40,819 bases of DNA. It comes from Clostridia bacterium (GTDB lineage: Bacteria; Bacillota; Clostridia; Oscillospirales; CAG-382). Shown here one piece after another: positions 1 through 8,423 of this stretch. A model generated the notes under the pieces. It ran no database searches. It had not been told where the DNA came from and saw only the letters and a program-made list of their open reading frames with translations. Positions within the stretch are counted from its first letter, which is position 1. Each line of letters opens with the position of its first letter. Both the position numbers and the translations under genes were made by a program. The DNA is taken from NCBI GenBank assembly GCA_017563195.1, contig JAFXDO010000062.1:1-40819 (forward strand), in the 5' to 3' direction.

Positions 1-1158
1 TGGAGCGTGTTCGGGCAGATCGTCATTCTGCTTCTCATACAGATCGGCGGTCTTGGTATCATCACCATTATGTCGGGACTGATGCTTCTTCTCAACAGAA
101 AAATGGGCATCGGCGACCGTTTGCTGATTCAGGATGCCTTCAATCTCAATACGATGTCGGGACTGGCAAAATTTGTTAAGAACGTGCTGTTCGGCACGCT
201 GATCATCGAAGGGATAGGCGCAGTTCTGTATATGCTTGTCTTTATTCCCGAGTTTGGTGCAAGGGGCATTTGGATATCGGTGTTCAATTCGATTTCCGCC
301 TTTTGTAATGCAGGCATTGACATAATTGCGGAAAACAGCCTTTGTAATTTCGCCACGAACCCCTTAATCAACGCCGTAACCTCGGCGCTCATCATTCTCG
401 GCGGTCTTGGTTATATCGTATGGTGGGACGTGCTTCGTGTGATCAAGAACCGTTCGCCAAAGAACCGCAAGATATTCAGACATCTGACCTTGCACTCAAA
501 GATCGCCATTACCGTTACCGCAGGACTCATTCTTGTCGGTGCAATTCTCATTCTTATTTTTGAATATGCAAATCCCTTGACCATTGGAGAGATGTCTCTC
601 TTTGATAAAATTCAGGTGTCCTTTTTTCAATCGGTCACAACGAGAACCGCAGGCTTTGCCTCTGTTCCGCAAGAAAATCTGACGAACGCCTCCGCTGCCG
701 TATCTATTATCTTGATGCTCATCGGTGGTTCGCCCGTAGGAACGGCAGGCGGCATAAAAACAGTAACCATGGCGGTTCTTATCTGCTCGGCATTTGCCAC
801 TATCCGAAACAAAAACAGCGCAACCTTGTTTGGACGCCGTATTTCCGAGGGATCGGTAAAAAAAGCAGTCGCCGTGACTGTAGCCTTTCTTACGATCTGT
901 ACCGCTTCAACCGTGCTTTTGATGGCAACGAGCAATGCATCCGCACTTGACGCGGTCTATGAAACGGTCAGCGCGACGGCAACAGTCGGTCTTTCAAGAA
1001 ATCTGACGGCAACGCTTAACGTCTTTGGAAAGCTTATTATCATCGTAACGATGTATTTCGGCAGAGTCGGCCCCATCTCGCTTGCGGTGGCGCTCGGCAG
1101 TAAAAACGAAAGTCAAAACGTCATTTCCGAGCCAACGGAAGATATCAGTATAGGATAA
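1..1158 (+). CDS. ktrB: KtrB/TrkH-type potassium uptake channel subunit, 5' end cut off
   Basis: This is the K+-translocating membrane subunit of a Ktr-type uptake system, moving K+ (with Na+ in known homologues) across the cytoplasmic membrane. The reading frame is open from base 1, so the start lies outside the window; the GTG at base 7 is only an internal Val. Family landmarks of the four pore-loop repeats are visible: SISAFCNAGID, SVTTRTAGFAS, VGTAGGIKT and SATATVGLSRN, each with the conserved Gly of the selectivity filter. About 385 residues are present; relatives are about 440-450, so roughly the first 60 are missing. It is followed after 11 bases by a KtrA-type gene, which fixes its role as the membrane partner of a gated complex. 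Confidence 0.93.
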   Translation, partial: WSVFGQIVILLLIQIGGLGIITIMSGLMLLLNRKMGIGDRLLIQDAFNLNTMSGLAKFVKNVLFGTLIIEGIGAVLYMLVFIPEFGARGIWISVFNSISAFCNAGIDIIAENSLCNFATNPLINAVTSALIILGGLGYIVWWDVLRVIKNRSPKNRKIFRHLTLHSKIAITVTAGLILVGAILILIFEYANPLTIGEMSLFDKIQVSFFQSVTTRTAGFASVPQENLTNASAAVSIILMLIGGSPVGTAGGIKTVTMAVLICSAFATIRNKNSATLFGRRISEGSVKKAVAVTVAFLTICTASTVLLMATSNASALDAVYETVSATATVGLSRNLTATLNVFGKLIIIVTMYFGRVGPISLAVALGSKNESQNVISEPTEDISIG

Positions 1159-1169
1159 GGAGAAGAATA

Positions 1170-1823
1170 ATGAAAGCAAAGAAAACGTACGCAGTCTTTG
1201 GACTTGGAAGATACGGAACAGCCGTTGCACGCGAGCTTGTAGAAAATGGCATGGAGGTTATTGCCGTCGATACCGAGGAAAGAATCGTAAACGATGCGGC
1301 GGCGTATCTGCCCGTGTGCAAGTGTGCCGACGTGACAGATGCGGAGGTCATCTCACGTTTGGGAATCGGTAACATCGATACCGTTATAGTTTGTATGGCG
1401 GGCAATCTTGAAGCGAGCGTGATGGCAGTCACGCTTTGCAAGGAGGCAGGCGTGAAAAACGTTATCGCAAAATGCGCCAACGAGATGCAGCAAAAGATAT
1501 TGCTTCGCGTGGGCGCGGATCAAGTGGTTTTCCCGGAAAACGAGTCGGGCATCCGCCTTGCCAAGAATCTCTTAAGCTCGGGCTTTATCGATATGATCTC
1601 TCTGTCAAAGGACGTGTCTATGGTGGAGATCGACGTAAAGGACGAGTGGTGCGGTCAAAATTTGATTGAATTAAATCTCCGTAAAAAATACGGATTCAAT
1701 ATCGTTGCAGTCAAGAAAGGCGAGAAAGTCACCGTAAATGTCAATCCCGAGCAGTTGCTTGATGCGGAAACAACGCTGATCGTTATTGCAAATACTGCAA
1801 AATTGGGCAAATTGAAGCAATAA
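1170..1823 (+). CDS. ktrA: KtrA/TrkA family potassium uptake regulatory subunit
   Basis: This 217-residue cytoplasmic protein is the nucleotide-binding gating subunit of the K+ channel encoded just upstream. The N-terminus carries a Rossmann RCK_N domain with GLGRYG at residues 9-14 and an acidic residue closing the second strand (VIAVD). The last ~75 residues (from MVEIDV) match an RCK_C/TrkA_C ligand-binding domain. The ATG is preceded by AAGGAG at the usual distance and lies 11 bases after the ktrB stop, so the two are translated from one message. Length and domain order are normal. Family knowledge says the octameric ring binds ATP/ADP or NADH and often c-di-AMP; the ligand here cannot be read from sequence. 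Confidence 0.93.
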   Translation: MKAKKTYAVFGLGRYGTAVARELVENGMEVIAVDTEERIVNDAAAYLPVCKCADVTDAEVISRLGIGNIDTVIVCMAGNLEASVMAVTLCKEAGVKNVIAKCANEMQQKILLRVGADQVVFPENESGIRLAKNLLSSGFIDMISLSKDVSMVEIDVKDEWCGQNLIELNLRKKYGFNIVAVKKGEKVTVNVNPEQLLDAETTLIVIANTAKLGKLKQ

Positions 1824-1845
1824 TTCTATTCAAGACGTTTTATCT

Positions 1846-1872
1846 AAGGGCTGAACGAATCGTTCAGCCCTT
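1846..1872 (+). terminator. Hairpin after ktrBA
   Basis: A perfect 12-bp inverted repeat (AAGGGCTGAACG / CGTTCAGCCCTT) with a 3-base loop lies 22 bases after the ktrA stop. The following T-run is short (TTTACTT), so it is a moderate Rho-independent terminator. It sits between convergent genes and could stop transcription from both sides. Confidence 0.7.
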
Positions 1873-1929
1873 TACTTATGCCATTTTCACCCAAACGCCT
1901 TACTCATCGCGGCGCCCGAGGCATCAAAC

Positions 1930-4293
1930 CTACGATCTTTTCTTTTTCTTAACGAAGAACAAAGCCGCCACCGCCGATGCGACAACCGCTACGCCCAAGA
2001 CTACGTAAAGGAGTACCGCACCGCTGTTATCGAGTTTATCGCTTTCGGAGCCTTCGGCTCGGAAATCGTCGGACGAGTCGCTCGACTCATCTGCAACGGG
2101 CGGAGTATAATCGGGCCAGTTAGGCTCTGCTGAGTCTGTAATCACGCGAAAGTCGCGGTAAGTGGTGGTCAGATCCTTCGTGCCGCACGCGTATATCTGC
2201 ATTCCGTAAAGCGTTACGGTTCCGTCATCGTTATAGCAGCCTGCGGGGATGTCCAGCGAGCCGAACGAGAGCGTTCCCGTAGTGTTGCTTCCGTCACCCT
2301 TCACGTCGCCGCTGCCTTGTGATATGGTCACGCCCGAAAAATGCGAATTGAGCTTCACGTACTGATTGCCTATCAGCAAAAGGATACTTGTTTTACCGCC
2401 GTTCTGTATTGTGAAATCGTAATACAGCACCGCAGATTCGGGGTCGAAGGTCATCGGCTGCGGCAGAGTATACTTTCCGTCGGGCCACAGACCGTTGTTA
2501 TTCGACAGCACCAGCGCGTCGTCCTTTTTCTCGGCTATCATCACGCTTTCGTCGTAGCTCCAATCGGACGGTTCCTTCGAAAGTATGGATTCGCCCGCCT
2601 GTATTATGCCGATTTCGGGAACGTAACCGCTCAATGCTGCGTACGCACCGACGAAGAAGGTATCCTCAAAGCTCTTGAGGTAGGTTGCGCTCTTGCCGTT
2701 CATATTGCTCTTCAACGCAAATCCGCCCTCCGTCAAAGTCGCGCTTTTTGATTCGCCCTGCGCCATTAGTGCCTGCGTTATTCGGTAGACGCCATCCTGC
2801 TCCGCAACAGGCTCGAACAGCAATAATGCTTCGTTTTTGCCCGCATTGACCGTTTCGCCGTGCGATCTGTCGTATATAGCGAAGCGGGACGAGCTTGCCG
2901 CTACGGCATCGATGCCGAACACGGCCTTATGGTCGTAAACGTACAGCTTTACGGAAGCTTCGGACACGGGTGAGGCTAACGCGTCAACTCTTGAAAAGGC
3001 GACCGTCTGTCCTACCGATGCAAAGGAATTATCCTCGCCGAAAAATGCCAGCACCACCGAGCGCTCGGGGATATGACGGTTCTCGCGAGTGACCTCCTTA
3101 ACGACGTAGCCGATTTTATCGACGTATTCCGCGATCACGTACTGAGCGTTTCCGTCGGGGCTGATATCACCTGTACGAAGAGAAAACCTGCTGTCGTACA
3201 GTCCGACGCCCTCAAACGATGCATCGACAAAAGTGTTCAACGCCTTTACAGAGAAGACCTCTTTTTCACCGTTTTCAATATTTATTAATGCGGCGTACGG
3301 GTCGTCCACCACCCTGCCGCTTCCGCCCGATTCGGCTGTAACCGAAAAATCGACCGTCAGCACGAATTCGTCCTGATATCCGTAGATATCCATATTATCG
3401 GTAGTATTTTCGAAATAATTGAAATCCGACAGATACGGCGAATATGTACGGCAGGAGATCGTACCGTTTTTGACATCGCACTCCATAAAGCGCATATATC
3501 CGTTGCCGCCCTTGGGGGTATCCTGATAATTCCCGATAACCTGATGGACGGTTCTGTCGGGGATGCCGTCGCCGTCATCGTCGATGCTGTCGCTTCGTCT
3601 TGCCGAGTTATAGTTATGACCGCAAAGCACCAATCTTACGTTGGAATTGCGCAACACGACTTCATTGAAATACTTATCTCCGACTACGGTGCGGTTGCCG
3701 TTCGCGTCCAGAAACTCGTGAAACATCAAAAACGCAACGCGATCGGAATACTGCTCGAGCACGCCGTTCATCCAATCTATATCTTCCTCCGTGGGGGCGC
3801 CGTAGCCCATATACAAAAACAGCATATCGACGCCGTCTGCCGAAAGAAGATCGTAATGACCCTTATTATCCTTGTAATCCCCGCCGTACCACGAATTTTT
3901 GTCGTAGCGGGATTTTCCGAAATATGACGAAAACGCGGAATAGTCCGTGCCGCTCACGTCGTGGTTGCCCGCAAGCACGCCGTAGGGGATTCCTGCGTCA
4001 TCCCATTTCGCGTACTCCTTGGTTACGACCTCCCACTGCTCGGTTTTATCGGGCATGTCAACAAAATCACCCGTATGGATGACGTATTCGATGCCAAGAC
4101 GTCGGTAATTCTCAACCACCCATTCGTTCTGGTGGGTAAGTATTTCGGGATATGCAAAGGAGTACCATTGAGGGTCTGTCGTCCACAGAAGCGTAAAGGT
4201 ATCTGAGCTCTCCTTATTTATCTCCTCTGCCCGAACACCGGACGGAATCAGAAAGAAAATGATCGCCAGAAGAATACACACCGTTCTTTTCAT
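1930..4293 (-). CDS. Exported, membrane-anchored calcineurin-like metallophosphoesterase
   Basis: This 787-residue protein has a signal peptide (residues 1-22, ending VRA), a metallophosphoesterase domain (about 33-300), a long beta-rich region of unknown type (about 310-720), a Ser/Asp/Glu-rich linker, and a C-terminal transmembrane segment (about 757-780) ending in KKKKRS. It is therefore probably held on the outer face of the membrane. Metal-binding motifs are GDFVD (75-79), GNHD (109-112), H192 in FHEF and GH (225-226). The first motif is D40-P-Q42, where the family normally has D-x-H. The substrate is unknown. GGAG stands about 9 bases before the ATG, and a consensus promoter lies upstream. 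It is divergent from another anchored exoenzyme gene. The stop is TAG. Confidence 0.85.
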   Translation of the reverse strand: MKRTVCILLAIIFFLIPSGVRAEEINKESSDTFTLLWTTDPQWYSFAYPEILTHQNEWVVENYRRLGIEYVIHTGDFVDMPDKTEQWEVVTKEYAKWDDAGIPYGVLAGNHDVSGTDYSAFSSYFGKSRYDKNSWYGGDYKDNKGHYDLLSADGVDMLFLYMGYGAPTEEDIDWMNGVLEQYSDRVAFLMFHEFLDANGNRTVVGDKYFNEVVLRNSNVRLVLCGHNYNSARRSDSIDDDGDGIPDRTVHQVIGNYQDTPKGGNGYMRFMECDVKNGTISCRTYSPYLSDFNYFENTTDNMDIYGYQDEFVLTVDFSVTAESGGSGRVVDDPYAALINIENGEKEVFSVKALNTFVDASFEGVGLYDSRFSLRTGDISPDGNAQYVIAEYVDKIGYVVKEVTRENRHIPERSVVLAFFGEDNSFASVGQTVAFSRVDALASPVSEASVKLYVYDHKAVFGIDAVAASSSRFAIYDRSHGETVNAGKNEALLLFEPVAEQDGVYRITQALMAQGESKSATLTEGGFALKSNMNGKSATYLKSFEDTFFVGAYAALSGYVPEIGIIQAGESILSKEPSDWSYDESVMIAEKKDDALVLSNNNGLWPDGKYTLPQPMTFDPESAVLYYDFTIQNGGKTSILLLIGNQYVKLNSHFSGVTISQGSGDVKGDGSNTTGTLSFGSLDIPAGCYNDDGTVTLYGMQIYACGTKDLTTTYRDFRVITDSAEPNWPDYTPPVADESSDSSDDFRAEGSESDKLDNSGAVLLYVVLGVAVVASAVAALFFVKKKKRS

Positions 4294-4322
4294 AGTAACA
4301 ACTCCGCATTTATGATGCTTTG

Positions 4323-4352
4323 ATTATAGCACGCCTAAAGCAGAGGTGTCAA
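4323..4352 (-). promoter_or_regulatory. Sigma-A promoter for the metallophosphoesterase gene
   Basis: Read on the minus strand, TTGACA (4347-4352) and TATAAT (4323-4328) are both perfect and separated by 18 bases. Transcription would start about 20-25 bases before the ATG of the phosphoesterase gene. Confidence 0.8.
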
Positions 4353-4386
4353 GAACGCAGCCGAAAACCGTTTTTTACAAAATCAC

Positions 4387-4415
4387 TTGACCGGAGGTGC
4401 AACGTGTGGTATGAT
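4387..4415 (+). promoter_or_regulatory. Sigma-A promoter for the glycosidase gene
   Basis: TTGACC (4387-4392) and TATGAT (4410-4415) are separated by 17 bases. The predicted start near 4422 gives a leader of about 130 bases before the glycosidase ATG. It is arranged back to back with the phosphoesterase promoter. Confidence 0.75.
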
Positions 4416-4554
4416 TATCTATCCCCTATGATTACGTGGGGGTAGTAATAGTATATAGCAGCCTATTGCCAAATCATCGACGTTGAAGACGTATGATCCG
4501 ATCCCGAGATGATCGGAACCGTCGATTTAGTGCTCGATAATTAAGGAGACAAAA
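4416..4554 (+). other. Long structured 5' leader of the glycosidase mRNA
   Basis: The leader contains three potential hairpins: CTATCCCC pairing with GGGGGTAG (about 4419-4446), ATCAT..ACGT pairing with ACGT..ATGAT (about 4473-4497), and CCGATC pairing with GATCGG (about 4498-4517). It ends in AAGGAG before the ATG. I do not recognise a known riboswitch class. No terminator-like hairpin with a T-run is present, so any control would more likely act on translation. Confidence 0.4.
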
Positions 4555-6924
4555 ATGAAATTAAAAAGATTGACGACTGCCGCACTTGCGCTGATGCTGA
4601 TTTTTTCGGCATTGGGGATTCACGCGCTTGCCGAGGAGAGCGAGGCGGCGGTATTTCACGTAGATTCACTGAACGGAACGCGTTGGGCGGACTACATCTG
4701 CGTCTACAAGGGACTCGTGCACACGGGCCAGAACGAATGGGGCGAAAACGTCGTCGTTAACAGTGAAGGCATTGTTATCGAAAAGATCCCCGGTGCCGAC
4801 GAGCGCGGCAAGGATCTTCCCATTCCCGAGGGCGGTATGGTCGTTTCGGGCACGGGCGATATCGGCAAGGAAATGTATGCCTCTGCCGAGATCGGCGACA
4901 GGTGCCTCTTCGACGAATACAGCATGCGCGTTTATTTCTCGAAGGGGGAGATCGACCCGTTTTACGAGGTAACGCTTCGCGTGACGGGATATAACGACGT
5001 GCGTTGGTCCGATACGGTCATTGTTTACGATGAAGCGGGCAAGACTACCGGCACAAACCCCTACGGCTACGAGGTGTGCGTCGGAAGCGACGGATACGTC
5101 ATCGCGGTCGGCGGAAACGACAACCTCGTGCCGGATGGCGGCTACGTCGTTTCGGCTACCGAGCTTGCAGACATCGATACCCTGAAGATGTATTTCACCG
5201 TCGGTGCAAAGTGCATTCTTAAAAAGGATTCTGTCACCGCGGTTTACAGCGAAAGCGAGCTTGTCCGAACCGCAGAAAGCGAGCTTGATATTCTTAAATC
5301 CAAGCTCGAGGCGGCAAAGGCACAGTACAAGCTGATAGATTACGCCGCTGTCGAGGAGGCTATTGCGAACATAGAGATCGGCAGCATCAACACGCTCGAA
5401 AATCGCAACGCGGTAATTGCGCAGATGCGCGAGATATACCCGATGCTCGTCGAATCGCGCACCGTCGAGACGAGAAGCGTCTGGTACACCGCGACCGAAA
5501 GCAACGCAAAGAAGATAAAGGAAACCGTTGCAGAAATGAAGGCGGCGGGTATTAACGAGCTCGTGCTCTCCTCAAACTCACAAAAGGGCACGATCATCCC
5601 CATCGACACGGACGTCATCCCCTTCAAGCGCGATCCTGCCGCGAGAAGGATAGATATTTTGCAGACCTACATCGATGAATGCCGCGCCAACGACATAAGC
5701 ATCGTGGTTTTGGTTCCCGTAATGGGAGGCTCGTTCGCCGAAAACCACCCCGAGTGGTTTGACGTCACAAACACCGGCGAAGAACGCGAGGAGATATTCT
5801 TCTCGCCCGCAAACGCCGAATATCGCAAGGCGTTTTTCGACTACGTAAGCTATATTCTCACGAATTATGACGTTGACGGGCTCCAGCTCGACTATATCAG
5901 ATATCCCGAGTTTCACAACAACGTCGACGCAGGCTACGATGAAGCGACGATAAAGCTTTTCGAGGAAAAGACGGGCAACGGCGAGGACGTCGTGCGCGAG
6001 ATAGGCAAGCAGCTTTCGGCGCACCCGCAATGGAACGCCTGGTGGAGCTTCAAGACCGAGCTTATCAACGGTTGGGTCAAGGACCTTTACGCGCTTGCGT
6101 CCGAGCTTCGTCCCGACGTTTACGTGACCGCGGCGGTTGCGGCAAACAACGGTGTACGCACCTACTGTCAGGACCCCGCCACCTGGATAAAGAACGGTTA
6201 TATCGACGGCGTGTACGTTATGTCGTACTCTGAGGAGATAAACGAGGGCACAACGCTCCACCGCATAGACGAGCGCGGCGATGGCAGCTACCTCGTAATG
6301 GGCTGCGGCGCCTATCTTTCGATAAGCAACCTTTCGCTTATCGAGCAGACCGACAGCTCTGCGTCTCTCGGTGCAGACGGCACGGGCTATTTCGAGTGGG
6401 GCGCAGTCAAGGACCATCGTTATACCGATATATTCGCGTCCTCGCTCTTTAAGGAAAGCGCCATCCCCTTCACCGCAGACGTCGACGAGGTGGTAGGCCG
6501 ACTCGTCGCAACAACGAAGGCACGTGTCGCGCTTTACTGTCAAACGGCAGACGAGGCTACGGTAGACGCACTTGCCGCGATAATGGCATCGCTCCCCGAT
6601 GAAGGCACGTCGCTCGAATCGCTCAACACCGCAAAGGACGAAATATATAAGCTTTTGGGCGAAAACGACGCAAAGCATCTATCGGAGGACCTTGACACGG
6701 CAACACGCGCGTTGAATATGAAAAAAGACGACTTTGAATTCGTCAAGCCCGAGCCCGAGGAATCATCGGACGAGGCTTCATCCGATACGCTCTCGGGCGA
6801 GTCGGAAGAAAGCGCTGTCGACGAAGGAAAGCCTTCTCCCGTCATTCCCAAAGTCATCGCAGTTATCGCCGTCGCAGTCATCATAGCAGCGGCAACCGTC
6901 GTTATCAAGCGCAAAAAGAAGTAA
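4555..6924 (+). CDS. GHL10-type (family 10-like) glycosyl hydrolase, exported and membrane-anchored
   Basis: This 789-residue protein has a signal peptide (1-26), two consecutive copies of a ~90-residue domain (about 40-130 and 140-230; each has RW-x-D and a Tyr/Val-rich strand), a helical linker (about 240-305), a GHL10/DUF187-like TIM barrel (about 305-640), a C-terminal region, an acidic Ser/Glu linker and a transmembrane segment (about 763-783) ending in KRKKK. The barrel begins with RSVWYT and contains GLQLDYIRYPE (about 443-453), the hallmark of the YngK/GHL10 family, whose members are predicted glycoside hydrolases. The substrate is unknown; cell-wall or dietary glycan is inference. 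The RBS AAGGAG is 6-7 bases upstream. It is divergent from the anchored phosphoesterase. Confidence 0.87.
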   Translation: MKLKRLTTAALALMLIFSALGIHALAEESEAAVFHVDSLNGTRWADYICVYKGLVHTGQNEWGENVVVNSEGIVIEKIPGADERGKDLPIPEGGMVVSGTGDIGKEMYASAEIGDRCLFDEYSMRVYFSKGEIDPFYEVTLRVTGYNDVRWSDTVIVYDEAGKTTGTNPYGYEVCVGSDGYVIAVGGNDNLVPDGGYVVSATELADIDTLKMYFTVGAKCILKKDSVTAVYSESELVRTAESELDILKSKLEAAKAQYKLIDYAAVEEAIANIEIGSINTLENRNAVIAQMREIYPMLVESRTVETRSVWYTATESNAKKIKETVAEMKAAGINELVLSSNSQKGTIIPIDTDVIPFKRDPAARRIDILQTYIDECRANDISIVVLVPVMGGSFAENHPEWFDVTNTGEEREEIFFSPANAEYRKAFFDYVSYILTNYDVDGLQLDYIRYPEFHNNVDAGYDEATIKLFEEKTGNGEDVVREIGKQLSAHPQWNAWWSFKTELINGWVKDLYALASELRPDVYVTAAVAANNGVRTYCQDPATWIKNGYIDGVYVMSYSEEINEGTTLHRIDERGDGSYLVMGCGAYLSISNLSLIEQTDSSASLGADGTGYFEWGAVKDHRYTDIFASSLFKESAIPFTADVDEVVGRLVATTKARVALYCQTADEATVDALAAIMASLPDEGTSLESLNTAKDEIYKLLGENDAKHLSEDLDTATRALNMKKDDFEFVKPEPEESSDEASSDTLSGESEESAVDEGKPSPVIPKVIAVIAVAVIIAAATVVIKRKKK

Positions 6925-6932
6925 ACGCAAAA

Positions 6933-6964
6933 AGAGAAGATCCTTTTGATCTTCTCTTTTTTTG
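6933..6964 (+). terminator. Bidirectional terminator between converging genes
   Basis: A 10-bp stem (AGAGAAGATC / GATCTTCTCT) with a 5-base loop is followed by seven T on the plus strand. The minus strand also gives a T5 run. It closes both the glycosidase gene and the psd-DUF4855-pncB operon. Confidence 0.9.
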
Positions 6965-6992
6965 ACACATATTTCGTTTTTTGGCAGATATT

Positions 6993-8423
6993 TTACTGCT
7001 TACCGCCCTTGGCAAGGAGCTCGTTTTTCAGATCCCAAAGCCTTTGAGAAAGGTCGACGTAGTAACGGTGCGGGTTTTCAAACCTGCGGACCTCCTCCCA
7101 AAGCGTCGCGACCTGCTCGGAGCAGTAGTCTCGAATGCTCGAAATATCGGGCGAATCGTATACCAATTCGCCGTTTAAGAATATCGGCTTTAACAGCTCA
7201 ACGGCGTAATAATCGCTTACCGTCTGGCGCTTCCAGGTATAGATCGGGTCGAAAAGCTCGAGCGGCTGTGCGTCGTCAACCACCTCGTCGTGCAGAGCGA
7301 TATAATCGGCGATAGCCCTGCCCGTGCTCCTGCGGAAGAGTCGGTAAAGCTTTTTAAAGTGAGGGTTGGTTATCTTTTCGTGGTTTTCGCTTATCTTTAT
7401 CTTGGGTACGATCTCGCCGTTTTCCTCGACCGCGGAAAGCTTGTACACACCGCCGAATACGGGGTGGCTCTTTGCCGTGATGAGACGCTCGCCGACGCCG
7501 AACGCGTCTATCTTCGCGCCCTGACGGATGATGTCTGCTATGATCTTTTCATCGAGCGAGTTGGAAACGACTATTCTGCAATCGGTAAGCCCCGCCTCGT
7601 CGAGCATCGCCCTTGCCTTCTTCGTGAGGTATGCGATGTCGCCCGAATCGATCCTTATCCCGCATTTCGTGGTATTGCACGCCTTGAACGCCTTTATCGC
7701 GTTGGGAATACCGCTTTTTACGACGTTGTAGGTATCGACGAGCAGCGTCGCGTTGTCGGGATAAAGCCTGCAGTAGGTCTCGAATGCCTCGTACTCGCTG
7801 TCGAACATCTGCACCCACGAATGCGCCATCGTACCCGAGACAGGAACCGAAAAATCCTTCGCCGTGAGGGTGCAGGAGGTGGAATTCACGCCGCCGATAT
7901 ACGCCGCTCTCGCACCGAGAAACGCCGCGTCGGCACCCTGCGCACGTCTTGCGCCGAACTCGCTTACCACCCTGCCGTCCGCCGCACGGGCGATTCGGTT
8001 TGCCTTGGTCGCAATGAGCGATTGATGGTTAAACACGGTGAGGAGGTAGGTTTCGATGAACTGCGCCTCCATAACGGGAGCCCTTACGGTTATGACAGGC
8101 TCACGCGGGAATATGGGTGTTCCCTCGGGAACGGCGTAAATATCGCCGGTGAAGCGGAAGCTCCTCAAATAATCAAGAAATTCCTCGGAGAAGCAATTCT
8201 GAGCGCGGAGATACTCTATATCATCCTCGGAGAAACGAAGCTCCTTAACGTAATCTATTATCTGTGCGAGTCCCGCCGCGATAGCAAAGCCGCCACCGTC
8301 GGGCACGTCGCGGAAAAAGACGTCAAAATAGGCTATAGTGTCGCGCTTTCCGCTTTGAAAATAGCCGTTCGCCATCGTCAGCTCGTAAAAATCGCAAAGA
8401 AGCGTAAGATTTCTTCCGTTCAT
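6993..8423 (-). CDS. pncB: Nicotinate phosphoribosyltransferase
   Basis: This 476-residue cytosolic enzyme joins nicotinate to PRPP, coupled to ATP hydrolysis, giving nicotinate mononucleotide for NAD salvage. The start MNGRNLTLLCDFYELTMANGYF is typical of the clostridial/Bacillus PncB2-type family, and GTMAHSWV contains the His normally phosphorylated in the cycle. IDSGDIAYL and GVGERLITA are PRPP-site strands. The ATG at 8423 was chosen because it overlaps the last base of the upstream gene's TGA and has AAAGGA in front; the longer open frame to 8498 would lie inside the DUF4855 gene. It is the last gene of the psd-DUF4855-pncB operon and ends before a strong terminator. Confidence 0.93.
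   Translation of the reverse strand: MNGRNLTLLCDFYELTMANGYFQSGKRDTIAYFDVFFRDVPDGGGFAIAAGLAQIIDYVKELRFSEDDIEYLRAQNCFSEEFLDYLRSFRFTGDIYAVPEGTPIFPREPVITVRAPVMEAQFIETYLLTVFNHQSLIATKANRIARAADGRVVSEFGARRAQGADAAFLGARAAYIGGVNSTSCTLTAKDFSVPVSGTMAHSWVQMFDSEYEAFETYCRLYPDNATLLVDTYNVVKSGIPNAIKAFKACNTTKCGIRIDSGDIAYLTKKARAMLDEAGLTDCRIVVSNSLDEKIIADIIRQGAKIDAFGVGERLITAKSHPVFGGVYKLSAVEENGEIVPKIKISENHEKITNPHFKKLYRLFRRSTGRAIADYIALHDEVVDDAQPLELFDPIYTWKRQTVSDYYAVELLKPIFLNGELVYDSPDISSIRDYCSEQVATLWEEVRRFENPHRYYVDLSQRLWDLKNELLAKGGKQ

Noticed and set aside
4416-4554. Known riboswitch (for example c-di-GMP) in the glycosidase leader
   Set aside because: I could not match conserved core bases of any class, so it is listed only as structured.
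5578-6678. Long minus-strand open frame inside the glycosidase gene
   Set aside because: It is the complement of a gene with strong family motifs and signals.
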